From: Dipetalonema caudispina | Lineage: Eukaryota > Nematoda > Chromadorea > Rhabditida > Onchocercidae | Assembly (NCBI GenBank): GCA_013365325.1 | Contig: JABVXV010000028.1 | Location: 358,751 to 422,750 of the forward strand | Direction of reading: 5' to 3' | Length of the DNA: 64,000 nucleotides | The notes under the pieces: model-generated | The model's database searches: none | What the model was told of the DNA's origin: nothing | What the model saw: the letters and a program-made list of their open reading frames with translations, nothing else | Shown here: piece by piece, positions 1-12,765 of the stretch | Layout of the letters: each line of letters begins with the position of its first letter | How positions within the stretch are numbered: position 1 is the stretch's first letter | Made by a program: the position numbers and the translations under genes

Positions 1-339
1 GGTAAAACTGTTCGGAACGAGATCCATCAAACAAACTTCTGTTATGCCAGTAAGCAGGAATTCTCGATATTCGATACTTTATGAAGGTTTCTGTACAGTC
101 AACATTGTGATCGAACTATCAATCTATGTTTTATGAAAAACAAAGCAATGAAGACTATAACAGTTGTAGGATTGAGAATCAAAATTTGATTGGCTGAATA
201 AACAACATTTGAGACTAGCAACATCCAATTCAATAAGACCGGAACCGGAACCAATGAAACCAACTAATAACCCGAACAACAACAAAACACTAACTGGACG
301 CATAACTGCGGCCCAAATCCTAGCCGACGTGAAAATCAA
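1..339 (-). CDS. Putative N-terminal exons of a secreted or type II membrane protein (partial)
   Basis: Not recognised. On the minus strand an ATG at 339 opens a 39-codon exon (223-339). It has a short N-terminal stretch, then a hydrophobic core (PVSVLLLFGLLVGFIG) followed by Gly/Ser, as in a signal peptide or a type II membrane anchor. A second open segment (1-115) follows in compatible phase after an intron of about 107 bases. It reads FDHNVDCTETFIKYR and then IPAYWHNRSLFDGSRSEQFY up to the window edge. Its composition (C, W, H, R, D, an NRS sequon) is much less AT-driven than chance frames here. The acceptor (TTGATAG) and donor (GTTGCT) are both weak, so the join is uncertain. A plus-strand frame over the same bases is also open. 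The rest of the gene would lie left of the window. Confidence 0.3.
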
Positions 340-1389
340 TATTTCACTGTTGGATTTTTACTTTTCAACATCAGTATTAGGTATTGAATTGATCCGTATT
401 TGGTAAAGATGAAGTTTGTCGTAGTGAAAAGTTGCCAACGATCACTCCCATCACCTAACAAAACTGCTTGTTATTCTTTTCTACTTCGTTAGTAATTTGC
501 AATTTGTATACGCAGGTTCGATTGTAAAAAGTCATAATTTACAACTGTTATCAGAACATACGTGGTTTTATTCCAGTCCCAATTTTAGCCCATTTGGAGC
601 ATCACAATTAAAATCGGAACTTTTCATTACAACAAAAGAATGGATTCGACGGAGAAAACTGAATCAGACAAATTCGAAAATTCATACAATCTAACTTAAA
701 TGTCACGATTTGTAGACAAAGATTCGGTCATTAAAAGTTGAGATTACAATATATACGAAGATAACATGAAATATGTTTGAGGTATGGTATGTGTAACATG
801 CCATATTTACGACATCCTACCATTAATCAACTTGACACAATATCGCGACCAGTGGATAAAAAAGCTCCGTTTTGATATTCAACTATGGTGGTTTCTTTAA
901 GGATTATTGAATAGATGTAATTCAGGAAAAACTGTTTTTCAAAGGACAGTATGATCAGGCACCACGCAGATATTCAACAAATACCATCACAAAGAATACA
1001 AGTTTACACAAAACAACAAATACGTAATGAAGAACGACTGACTGAATTGTCACAAGAATCATTCATATCACATAACCAATAAAATTATCACCAAAGATGC
1101 TTTTTGGAATGCGCATTTATAAATTTATGATCCTATAGTAAGATCCCTAATAAGAGCTCTTTACCTTTAACGGAATTCTTGATGCTCGAAAAAAGCGATA
1201 CATATACATATACATATATATATATATATATATATTAAGTATACATACAGGTCGGTTTTTGGGGCAGGTTAAAGTAAAAAGACTCGCCAACTTTGGACTA
1301 CGTCATTCCGAATAAATTCGGAAATTAATCAAACGAGTATTTAACATATAAATTACATCTACCTCACATAAGATTTCGTTAAAAAATTA
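340..1389. other. Intergenic stretch, no supported gene
   Basis: AT-rich sequence between the putative left-edge gene and the BED-finger gene. A plus-strand open frame at about 517-693 follows a TATACGCAG acceptor-like site, but it has no partner exon in matching phase, so I do not call it. A (TA)n tract lies at 1202-1236. I see nothing else. Confidence 0.5.
1202..1236. repeat. (TA)n microsatellite
   Basis: Near-pure TA dinucleotide run preceded by CATATA units, in the 3' flank of the BED-finger gene. Read directly from the sequence. Confidence 0.9.
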
Positions 1390-4281
1390 TTATGTAACAT
1401 TGGTATCTACTTCTGAATTTTGTATACTCCCTTCCAGTCCAATCAACTTCTCATCCATATATTTTCGAATCTGACGCATACATAATAATGATTTCTCCAT
1501 TGGAAATGATACCAAATCTTCAGCTAATCCGTTTACTGAAAAAATAATATTGTTACGGTAACTATAGGAAGAAATCGAATATCTGATAAAAAAATTTATG
1601 TTCCAAGAAACAAAATCAAATATTTCCTTCCCAAATTATTTCCATTTTTTACAAAAATTTTCCCTTCTTCCGAAATATGGATTAAGTGGAAACAAGCAGA
1701 AAAATAGTAAGCACTAGTTCATTAATGTCTTTTGACTAACACCCAAAAGAAAATTTCTAATCCAAATATAAATATTTTAAATTAAAAAAATCAACAAAAA
1801 GTTATACAAATCACCGAAAAAGCTGATACGTCTTCTAAATGCGTCATTTTTCGTACCCAAAGAGGCCTGTGAAAGCCATGATCCTTGCTGTTGCAATCCC
1901 TGAAATACATTCATTTTTCACGGTTAGCAAAAACTTTCCTTTATTTTTACAAGATTTGTTAGAGCAACTTCTGACAACTTGGTGTATCGCATCTTGACAA
2001 CTATAACAAATTTCAATGATTAATATTGGATTGAATGTACGGTAAAGTTGTAAAAAATAGAAAACGAAAACAATAAGTAAATGCAATTGAGGTCGAAATC
2101 CACCAAAATTTATCAAAATTTATCAGGTAAATGGTATAGAAATATTTCAAAAAAGAACTAACGAAAATACTAACAGGTGAAGGTGATTTGGGTGGATGAG
2201 ATGGAAATCCAATTGACTGCAAAATCCTGTTTGCTGTTTCGCTAACATCTATTATTTTTGTATCATCCGCAATGGAGGGTTCAAGTGTTGCATCATGTTG
2301 CTCAGCAGTTGTCTGACCATCAAAATCATCCAACTTCGAATCAGCCTCTAAAAAAACGAAATCAAAACATCTAGGTTTGTAGAATTCTATTCTACAAAAA
2401 AAAAAAAAAGAAAAAAGAATTTCAATACTTACAAACGAAAAAAAAAGGATTAATGAAAGAAATGAATCCAAAATGCATTTTATCTCAGAAAAAGATTGTA
2501 ACGAATATGTTAGATAGAAACAATACCATTAGATGCTGAGCCATCATTCTCATTACCATTACCCTGCTCGAAAAGTTCAATGTTACCTGAAAAGAATAAC
2601 TAAAAATAAGAGAACAAAGTAGACCAGTCCCTAACAAGAATAAAACGCAACCCATCTTTCTTTCTAATTTCATTTATCATAAAATAATTTCAATAACTTG
2701 CCATCTTCTTCTCCTTCGATTCCATCTCCACCTAGTCCCTCATCTTGTTCATCTTCATAATCGTAAGATAAGAAGTTTGATGGTGACTGTTCTTCAGATC
2801 CGGATACATTCGAACTTACCTTTAATCGTAACTCGCAAAGTTGTTTTTTTCTCTGGAACCAATGAGTGGAAAAACTCTAAGCGTGGTCGATCTTAGTGAA
2901 AGAATTAACTAATTTCACATTAATAATATACATTTTTTGAGAAGACAGAGTCGAACGGCAACATTTTCAATTTTCACTAGTATTTAAAAGAATTCTAATT
3001 TTGTTTCCCAAATCATCTACTGCAGAATGATATTACTTTAAAGATAACCTTGAGAATTTCTTCCCATTCTCGCTGAGTTATGGCAAATTCTGCAAGATGT
3101 CTGGATTTTAAGTGTTTCATCAAATTGCCAGAACATGCATATGCCACATGCACACCACACAGTTTACAATTGGAACTTTTTCGATTAATTCGACAGAAAT
3201 AACGCCAACTGGGATGTTCTGCTGCACGACCACGTCTTTTCCACATACTTCTATCTGGAAATCAAACTGAGACACTATCTTAGTAAATTCAGCAATAGAG
3301 CGGAGCAGAAGTGATTCCATAATTCCGCAAAAGTCAATGCAATTTATTTATCTCGCTGAAAGGAGCATATTTGCGCTTTTTTCCTAGCGAAATAATAAAG
3401 TTGACTTACGAAACAACGACGTTTCAGAGGATATACGATTGAAATCAGCTTTGAGTTGCAACTTCATCTGCCACGATTGATCGAGTTCAACAGCAATCTA
3501 GAACCGCTTATAACACTAACTTATATAATTAAAGAAATGAAATCTCAGGAAGAAATAAAATAGCAATGAATACCATACTTTCGTTAGAATTAAAAGAGCT
3601 TATTCAATCACTTCTTTGATATTAAAAAACAGGATTTTTATACCAATGCTAGCACAAGTTCAGATGCCTGTAGTCAATGCAATCAGTAGTCAATTTTCTC
3701 TACTCCACGATCCCAAGAAAAAACTGTTAACCTACCTGTGGATGACAACTACTAAAATGCTGCATTGCATTTCGGGTATTCAAACATTTTACTACTTTGG
3801 AACATATTCTACAAATCATGCAATTATGTTCATCGACTCGTTGCACCAATTCCCAGCACGGATGTTCCGCTACACGACCACGTCTTGGCCCTGAAAATCA
3901 TTCATTGTCGAAGACTTCCATATTTTTAATTAATTAAGGACTAGACATTCTATATTTCAAATGGTTTCGATAAGAATCAAAAAAGGGTCATTCGATAGGA
4001 AGGATTCAGCTTTGGAGAATCTGAATTTTCAAAATCTTTAACTTTAAAATGGCAATAATTATTGCCATGTTCGTGAAGTATAACTAATGAGTTGACATTA
4101 TTAACTAACTTTTTTCACTAGATTCTGTCATCCCAAGTCTACCATCATTATAATTCTTACTCTGCTGCGTTATGAGAGTAGAAATATCAGCAAGAGTATT
4201 TGCTGTAGCTGTTGCTTCAGCCATATCATGCTCTTGACCATGTAATTCATCTTTGATGTCACTGAACATATTCATGTTCAT
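1390..4281 (-). CDS. Tandem BED-type zinc finger protein (398 aa, nine exons)
   Basis: Likely DNA-binding nuclear protein. Exons (minus strand, in order): 4161-4281, 3736-3890, 3410-3497, 3037-3254, 2702-2852, 2527-2586, 2175-2347, 1815-1899, 1390-1535. All phases agree and give 398 residues. Two BED fingers are visible. Finger 1 (about 42-92) has C64/C67 and H85/H90. Finger 2 (about 126-180) has C151/C154 and H169/H174. Both begin with RRGRxAEHPxW, suggesting internal duplication. The middle (195-330) is acidic and low in complexity, and the C-terminus has a short basic/amphipathic segment. The start follows a TTTCAG acceptor about 25 bases upstream, consistent with trans-splicing. The intron after 2702 appears to use a GC donor (GGCAAGT). 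Exon 1 could end further downstream and exon 4 has two in-phase donors. BED proteins are known as chromatin-insulator, transposon-derived and developmental regulators. The exact ortholog is not assigned. Confidence 0.8.
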
Positions 4282-7200
4282 AATGGCAACTCCTTAGTCC
4301 TAAACCTGAAATATTAAATAAATATACGAACAATTAGGCATTGCATAACGTACGCAAACAATTACACTGATATCACTTGTCGTAAAATCTATTAAATAGT
4401 ACTAGAATATCTGATGTGAACTACTATTAACTCAATGACCAATGACCAATAACTAAAATTTAAATTTATTGATGATAATGTAGTAAAGCAATAGCGGGAA
4501 GCAGTTAAGGCAACACTGCGGGAACAGCAATTTTACAATTTCCGATGGAACCGAAACGCAAGCGTCCCCTTGGAGCACACTACCTTCCCTCTCATTTTTA
4601 TTCAATTTCAATTCAATTCCCCCAGCAGGGAGTCACTTAAAGACACATACACACACATGCATACACACATATGAAATTACATATAAATCAGAAATCGATA
4701 AAATACATTCAGTTCTTGAGTACAACGCTGCTATATATATATACATATATATATATTTATATACAGACACACGGACACAGACAGACAGACACAGACACTC
4801 TCTCTATTGCCTTCCGTTTCTCCAATACTATAATATATTACTATTACTAATACCAATATACTATTGCTGCTTTGTTGCTTGCTAAAGGGAATGCTGCAAA
4901 TTATTTGATGTAAAATGAATGAGAAGAGTTGAGGGATAAATAAAGAAAGGTCATCGATATGAAAGAATTAAATTAGAAATTAGCATCAAATAGGAAATAG
5001 TATTATTGGAGAGAAGTAATAGCTTTTTTAAATTCATTATGAGTAAAATATCTCATTGATCATTTACGAATCATTGACTAATTAATAATATTCAAAGGAT
5101 TAAGAATGATAATTATGCTTAAAACCAGGAGAAGATAAGGGTAGGATAGGTTAACATGGATATTATTACAGATAAAATATCTGAGGATAAGAGTTAACAG
5201 GATTTATGGAATATAAGTACTGATAAGCTGTTTACATTTAACTAATGATAGCAATCATTTCTCTTTTTTTAATCAACCTTGTCATTTACCACATTCACAA
5301 AAAGGTACCTTTCAACTCAAAATTAAATTTCAACTTTAGTTCAATTTTCCAATCCCAATAAATTTTTAATTAAAATTCAGTTTTTAGAATCAAAAGAAGA
5401 AAAAAAAAATTACATTCCGTTTGCTTTTTAAATTAAATACTCTATTAGTTATGATTTAGAAAAGATTTAATCAAATATTTGAACTGGAAAAGTGCCAGTG
5501 AATGAAAATATGACATCTATCCTTTTCTCAGTTCAAAAAATATTAATATCATTTAAAATATTTAAAAAAATCATAATTAAAAAAAGTAAGAAATTCCTCG
5601 AAAATGAATAAAACGTGTGAATATCAAATTAAACTTCAATAATCATCACAAAGTATTTTTAAAATAGAGTGTAAACAAATTAAAGTTAAACAAGTAAATA
5701 AACAAACAAAAATGAAAAAAAAAAAAAAGAAATGAACCAATTTTGGACATATGCCTAGTATTGATTCATTTTTCTTTCATTCTAAAAGAATAAATAATTA
5801 ATAATTGGTGACGAAGACGAGGTGACAGTTTCATCGTGCTAAATTGATTTTGGTTTGCTGGATAGAATGTGCAGATGTACAATTGCACTTATAATTGGCA
5901 ACTATTATTTTGAGTGTGCAACATGGAATGGATACGATCATAATTTGTATACAAAAACAACATTGTTGAACTATTGAGAATGATGATAAATTATAAATAT
6001 TAGCATCTTCTAAACTTCATTTTTGAAAATGCTCATAAATAACAATAGCTTCTATCTTATCAATTTAAAAATAAAAATGTTTACAATGAATAGCTTTTGA
6101 ATTCAAATGATAAAGGCAAGTACAACAATGTTAGAACAAACTGAAGATTTTGTGGACAATTTTTGTAAAATGTGAAGAATGAAGGTACTAATGTATGGTA
6201 CCACTTTTTTACCTTTTTTTGACTTCGACTTTTTCACTTCTTAGATGCACTGATTTTGATATGTCATATTTTCTTAACATATCTATTGAACATTTGTTAA
6301 ATTGCTTATATCAAATTTCAGGAAAAATAAAAATGATATATTTTAGGAAGGAATGGAAAAACATCTTTCTTTGCCTCAATGATTGATGATCATTTTGGTG
6401 AACGGTAATTGGCTATTGGATAGTGAAGGGTGAGTTGGTGTAATATATTGACATGGTTGGACAATATGGTGATGGTGACAAATTGACATGAAAACCTGGT
6501 GAAAACCGTGATGTCGTTGCATTTTAAATGTCTTACAACTAAGCATTTGTCATTGACATCGATCAGAACAATGCATTATTGATGAAAGCTTAACAAGCAC
6601 CATATTGCTAATATCTCGATCTTAACTTTGGCAAGCTACTTTGGTCGAAAATTTAATACAAATACAGCAAAGAAGAATTTTTTCCTTCTTGGCTATTAAT
6701 AAAAGAATCTAAGAAAATTGATTTGAAGACGGACAAGTAAATAAGTGATCAAATAGCTGAGGGTTGCAACTTTGCCTCTCATTAGTGTAATTAATATTAA
6801 CTTGAAGATTTTCTTATGTAATGGGCGCAAACAGACGAAATTTTTCTTTTTTTTTTTGAAGAACGATTCGCTTAATCATATTTCACTTATTTTTTGTTTT
6901 TAATATTTTTGTTCTCGTCTTTATTGTTGTTTTCAACTTTCAGAAGGAAGATTTTCGGATTATGAGTTCTTTTTAAAAGTTAAACTAAGTGAACTTCAAA
7001 ATTGTTTGCTACATAAAATCAGAGATATGAAGGAATTCAAGGCATTAAGTAACTATCATTTTGATTTTGATTGCTTTTAAGTTAGAAATGTCAAAATAAT
7101 TTATTTCGGTGATAGCAAACATTGTTGAAAGCGATATGCAATAAATAGTATTTGCTTGCGATCGGAAAGAGAAAATGCCGCAAATTTTTACTCTAAATTA

Positions 7201-7770
7201 AATCAAATATCAAATATTTTTTCTAAATCACAGAATGCTGATGGATATTACTGCAAATTTATCAGTGCAACGAAGATATCTGATTCCAAACGCTACCAAA
7301 TTTAAAGTAACTTATAAAGGCAGCGTACAGTACAATTTGCTTGACCTCTCATGATTTCATATATTGAAATATATATTAATAAAGTCTGCATGCATTAATT
7401 TTTAACATTCTGCCTCATTTTCTTTACCAGTCCTAAACTTATAACAAACGAAATATTAAAGCTTAAAGCAAATAGCCAGCAGTTCGTTGTCCAATAAGAA
7501 GTACTCGAGGGATGACCGGGAGAGAAATCCCGAGATATCTCGGTATAGCTGTATCATTACCCATTATTCCCATACATTTTCATCCAAATTAGCAGACAGT
7601 TTGATAAGGGTATTGAATGTATGGATGAGAAATTGAACTCCGCCCTGCTATCAAAGGAAAGACAATTTACCGTAGTTTTATGATGGGTTGGCTGTTCCTT
7701 ACTTCTGGCTGCCACAAACTTGCTACTGATTACGCATTCAAAATTTGCGCATTTGAAGTTTTCCTGGTGG
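4282..7770. other. Divergent intergenic region between the BED gene and mec-3
   Basis: About 3.5 kb between divergently transcribed genes, so it should hold both promoters. 4500-4620 is less AT-rich and could be near the BED gene's transcription start. 4641-4805 is simple repeats. 4870-7380 is AT-rich with homopolymer runs and no open frame I trust. 7380-7600 is the likely proximal upstream region of mec-3 and holds a POU/homeodomain-like site at 7387-7399. Confidence 0.5.
4641..4805. repeat. Compound microsatellite (ACAC, TA, ACAG/CT units)
   Basis: Three simple-sequence patches: AC-rich units at 4641-4672, TA units at 4731-4763, then ACAG/GACA units grading into CT repeats to about 4805. 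They lie upstream of the BED gene. Direct observation. Confidence 0.85.
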
Positions 7771-10700
7771 ATGTATTGTTGCGCTGATCAGAAACCGGTC
7801 ACTTTAGCTAATGGCCAAGCTATCATACTAGCAGATATCACTTCAAACATCACTGTCACCAATTCCGATAACGACGACAGCAACAACAACAATGACAACA
7901 ACAGCAACAACAACAGCAACAATAATAATAACAACAACAACAGCAACAACAATAACAACAACATTATTAGTGGTGCAGAAGATGAAAAGGTGATTGACTT
8001 CATTTTCATTTCAAACAACCGTGAAATCCTAAAAATTTATCCTTTCCTGCTAAAAAAAAATGGTTCATATCATTTTGATGGTTTAAGTATCACAATTCTT
8101 TTTTTTGAGTAAAAAAATTGATGTCTTGAAAATAACTTAAATTAACTGTCACTTCCCTACTCTTTTTTTCTACTTTATTATTTCTTACATTTCTATATTA
8201 TAATAATAATACTAATTGTAACAGTGTTGTACTTATCTTTTCACTTTGTTTAGTTTTTTAGTCCTGTAACAGACAAGAATAGTAATTTTTTTGAACTAAA
8301 AAATCTGTGTATGGATGAATAAATAAATTTCAAAAAGTTAAAAAGATGAATTAATATTTTTAGTGGATTATTCAAATAAACATGCAACTAAACAAACTAA
8401 TATATTTCGATATTTTCGTCCAAAATTTCTGATGCAAATAGCACTTTATCATAGCCTAAATAAAATAAATGAAAAACATAATATGATAGTAAATTTTCTA
8501 ATTAGAATCTAATCAATATGCAAACTTCAGGTTTTCCAAATTTCCTGAATTGATAAATTTGGATGTTTCAAAATATTCTGATTAATTTCTGACAATTAAC
8601 ATTTAATAATGTTTATTTTATTCTTATTTAGTATATTTTTTTGTGTGGTTATTTATTTTTTGATAGTTTCATATTAGTAATATTGAAATTTTGGCATTAT
8701 TTTATGTAATTAAATTCCTATCATTGCTTTTTAGTAAAAACTAACTGCAGCACAGTTTAACTGAGAAGATAATAATGACTGTTGATAACAATAATCGGCC
8801 ATGTCAATAACTTAAAATGATAGAGTAAGTTATACTGATTACTGTAACAGTGCCACTTTATTACTGTTATCATTCATTCAAAAAATGTTTTTTAAAAAGT
8901 ATAATGCATTTGCATTTTTATTGTCAGTAATGAAAATGTAAACATTGTGAAATATTGCGTGTTACGATGAATTTTATTTAGTTTACTGCATTAATTTAAA
9001 ATTCAATCTAATTACTTTTGATTTATATTTAATTACTACTCAAAATTTTGAAATATTCCTAAAAAGTAATTTTAAAGCCAATTTTTAGAGCATCTGCAAG
9101 CAATGCCAATTTCCAATCATGCATGAATTCATGTCAAAGGTATTCTTTTTGTTATTTGTATGAAAGTAACTTGGAGTAATTTATTCACTTAATTAGATAA
9201 GAACAATAGATTCATTTAATTAATGTAGTCTAGTTCCATTAATTAACAAGATAATCCTTCTATTCTTCAAGAAGTTTACAGTCTTAAGTATTAATGGTTC
9301 CCATCAACTTATCTGCTGATCAGACTTTCAAAGACGTAAATCTTCTTGGCCTAATTAAGCTTGTGAAACATATTTTCGGCCCGGTTTTATAGCTGCCAGA
9401 TCTATTTGTAAATGTTACATAAAACATGGCTGTGTTATTTGTTCTGAAAGATAAAAAAAATAAAAGAAAATTTACTGATTAAAATTTGCTCTGGGAATTT
9501 GCATTGACTTTAGAATGCAATACGGAAAGACTTCTATAATTATCAGTAATAGCTTTCTGTTAACAGAACCTTCAGAAACAACTTTGTCAGCATGTTGCAA
9601 TACATTGAAAAATAGGATTATTCGACATTTCGAACATAACTTCACCACGATTTCAACAATACGATTTACTACGATAAAGAGTCAGTTTAGTTCTGTGAAT
9701 CCTCAAATTTAAATCCTTAAAATAGTTCTTCTTTATAGATTTGTGATTGGGTGTATCATGAAAATTGTGTCAGATGTTCAGTTTGCTCGGCACTTCTATA
9801 TGATAAATGTTTCGAAAGGAGTGGACATCTATATTGTCGTCTGCACTATTATGAGTAATTTTTATTAATTATGATAAATAAAGTCTCAAATAAAATTTTT
9901 ACGGCAATAGTTCAAAATAGATTTTTTGAATGCAAGGACACCGATGATTCAGTTCTGAATCTCGCTTCAGCTATCCACAAAATGATTAAAATTTGAAGTT
10001 TCTGTAAACAAGTTGAGTCAACTTGGCCTATGTTTCTTCAATACATTCAATTTTCAAAGTTTTAACAAACAATTCGTTGGATTTTAAATTACATGCTTTA
10101 GGGAACATAGTCCAAATCGATGTGCGGGTTGTCAGCAAGGTATTGCACCAACAGAAATGATCTATAAAATCAAGGTATCATGGCACTCTTACGCTAGAAA
10201 TTTAATGCCATTTAATTTCAAAAAATTTCACTTTAATTTTTCATTTTTGAAAGTGCTAAGCAAATTATCGTATTTTTCAACTTATTTTCAAAAGGTTAAT
10301 AGCATTTTTTGGCATTTCAATGACTTTGCATCCATATTCAGAATGATATGCTCTATCATATTACCTGTCATCGATGTATTCAATGCGGTAGAAAAATATC
10401 CCAAGGAGAACAAATTTGCATAAATGAAATATCTAAAAGTATTACATGTATTGCTCATACTGTTTGCAACAATGATTGTAAGTTCACTTACGATATTCTA
10501 ATATTTGTTTTGATGTTAATTTCATAGGACTAAATGAAATAATATGGAATGATTTGTTTGGATATTTCGCTCTTTTCAAATTTATGATATAATCTTCAGA
10601 ACAAATATTTGATATTTGATACGTTTGATATTATAAGCTTTTACATTTCAGTATTTTGTATTCCAACGCCGACTGCAGCGGTTTGTATATTAGAAACAGA

Positions 10701-11907
10701 CGATGGCGGTTTATTTTCTGAAACTGTTTCAAGGTATTCTCTTATTTTTGATAGTTTCATCCGATATAACTAATATTTGGGACTGGATATTATGACAAAA
10801 TTTAATTTTAGCCTTACTATCAATATATTCATGTTATTCAAACAAATGCTAGATGTTGATAGAAAAAAAAAGTTACTTATATCGAAAATTTTTGTAAAAC
10901 TGTTTAAATATTTAAAATTTGTGCTAAATAATTCCTGAAGATTTAGTTGAAAAAAAGTTAAAGATTTAAAAAGAAGTAAGATGTAATATGATATAAAACT
11001 AATCTGCAAATAAATATACTAATGTATGGTACTGATATCAAAATGTTGAAATTTTTTGAACATATTATTAAGGGAATTGAATTCATCAAATAGTCTTTTC
11101 ACACATTCTCATGAAACATATGGATACGAACAAAGCGATGAATCAAATTTTTTAAAACGTAGAGGACCACGTACCACCATTAAACAGTATCAGGTAATGT
11201 TCACTTATAAAACCTGTAAGTGATCCAAAAATCAGTAAAATGTCCTCCTTATCACCATTTTTGTGTAATTCTTTTTTCTAAATGCATTTTGAATAGTTTT
11301 TTATTTCAGTTAGATGTACTAAATAGAATGTTCATGTCAACTCCAAAGCCATCGAAACACGTGAGAGCTAAGCTAGCACTAGAAACAGGCCTCAGTATGC
11401 GTGTCATCCAGGTAGACCATACACCTACAAAATAAGCTTCTGATCAGTTCACATATTGTTTCTCTTTGACAAAAATATAATATTTAAAAATTAATTAGTA
11501 TACTTTAAATTAATCTAACTTCAGGTTTGGTTTCAAAATCGTCGAAGCAAAGAGCGGCGATTAAAGCATTTATGCAATTATTTGAGGCGATTTGAACAGC
11601 GTGGTTTAATACCGCCATCGATTGGTTTTGACCGTAATAATTCTAACTTATTATAGTTATAGTATACTCAAATTTGTGAGTGCTGTAGTAAATGAGAATA
11701 TTTATAATTTTAATTTTAGCGAAACTTTGTTAAAGTTTCTCCATATACTTAATTAAATGATGTAAATGCATGTTAAGTTTACAAAATATGCTTTAATTTA
11801 TTATTTCAGCAGCTGGAAGGACAACTTCTACTGACTCTATTACCTTGGAGCAACTATTATCATTACCGTTTGAGGCAGATGAAGAAAGTGAAGAAATTGT
11901 TAATTAA
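7771..11907 (+). CDS. mec-3: LIM-homeodomain transcription factor, MEC-3 ortholog (361 aa)
   Basis: Nuclear transcription factor. In C. elegans MEC-3 pairs with UNC-86 and specifies touch-receptor neurons. Exons: 7771-7989, 9089-9139, 9739-9854, 10102-10174, 10342-10477, 10652-10733, 11094-11193, 11310-11411, 11525-11633, 11810-11907; all phases agree. LIM1 (about 76-127) has C76/C79 and [13 protein letters not shown]2 (about 136-190) has CAGC and [10 protein letters not shown]. The homeodomain (about 248-307) starts [20 protein letters not shown] and contains [15 protein letters not shown]. The tail after it ([19 protein letters not shown]) is the MEC-3 signature rather than LIN-11 or LIM-6. 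The homeodomain and both LIM halves are secure. The first exon is less certain: it begins MYCCADQ and carries a long Asn-rich tract (about 35-65), joined in phase across a 1.1 kb intron. A poly(A) signal AATAAA is at 12144-12149. The last exon has a CAGCAG tandem acceptor. Confidence 0.93.
7876..7966 (+). repeat. AAC/AAT trinucleotide tract encoding poly-Asn
   Basis: Repeated AAC, AAT and AGC codons in the first mec-3 exon give a run of Asn with scattered Ser and Asp. As an in-frame trinucleotide tract it is probably length-variable between individuals (inference). Confidence 0.85.
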
Positions 11908-12765
11908 TAAGATAATGAATGGCTTCGCAGATCTGTAATCCAAAATGCATTTTTTTTAAAAAATGGAAAACTATGCAAATCCGCCCCATTATTAATCTTA
12001 ATCTGTCCGGAAAGACTATATGGGGCTTTCCCGTCTTCTAAAATCTGATCCAAATTCGACATTTAACTTCCAGTTGTAACTCAAAAAACGATCTTCGAAA
12101 CGAAAAGATTATCTCAATTACTAAATCTCCTTCCAAATGATGTAATAAAAACGTTTCATAATTTATTGCTTTAAATACTATTTATTTCAGATTCAAACTG
12201 TTTGGCAAAATTATCTATTTGTTTTAGTCAACTTAAATTAAATAAAAGTTAGAAGTACTGCTTGATCGATCAATCGATAATCAGGAACTTTCCCAATGAT
12301 AATTAATTGGCTAGCCATAATAATTACAGTGGGGATATCATGCTCTTGTTAACCTCTTCACAGCTAGGAAACATATTGTAATTTCTGTAAAGTGCAAAAT
12401 TTGCATAAATTTATCAGTATATAAAAATGAAAAATGGAGATAAATGATTAATTTTTACCTAATTGCAAGTTTAGAGGTGCTCTCATCGATACCTCTTTCA
12501 CCGTTTCATTTATTTTCCGAGCAAATATCAGTTGTGGTGATGAACCGTGTTCTATTTTAGTTTTGCAAAAATCAAGCTAAAATTTCGGAGAATTTGATGA
12601 ATTAGAATCAAAATTCAAGAATTTAGCTGAAAAAAATAATAATTAAAAAAGCGATTGTAATCAATGTGGGATTTATAAGGTTTTGCATGACTGATAATAT
12701 CAGGCTAAAGAAGGAGGATTAATTTAAATTTTAAAATGTCGAAATGAATTAAAGAGGTTAGAAAT
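11908..12765 (+). other. mec-3 3' flank and intergenic spacer
   Basis: Holds the mec-3 3' end, with a poly(A) signal at 12144-12149, then about 600 bases of AT-rich DNA leading to the phosphatase start. The gap of over 850 bases between stop and next start argues against a tight operon. I see no further gene. Confidence 0.6.

Noticed and set aside
7788..8018. Minus-strand Leu-rich open frame opposite the Asn tract
   Set aside because: It is the mirror of the AAC repeat in mec-3, which reads as poly-Leu on the other strand.
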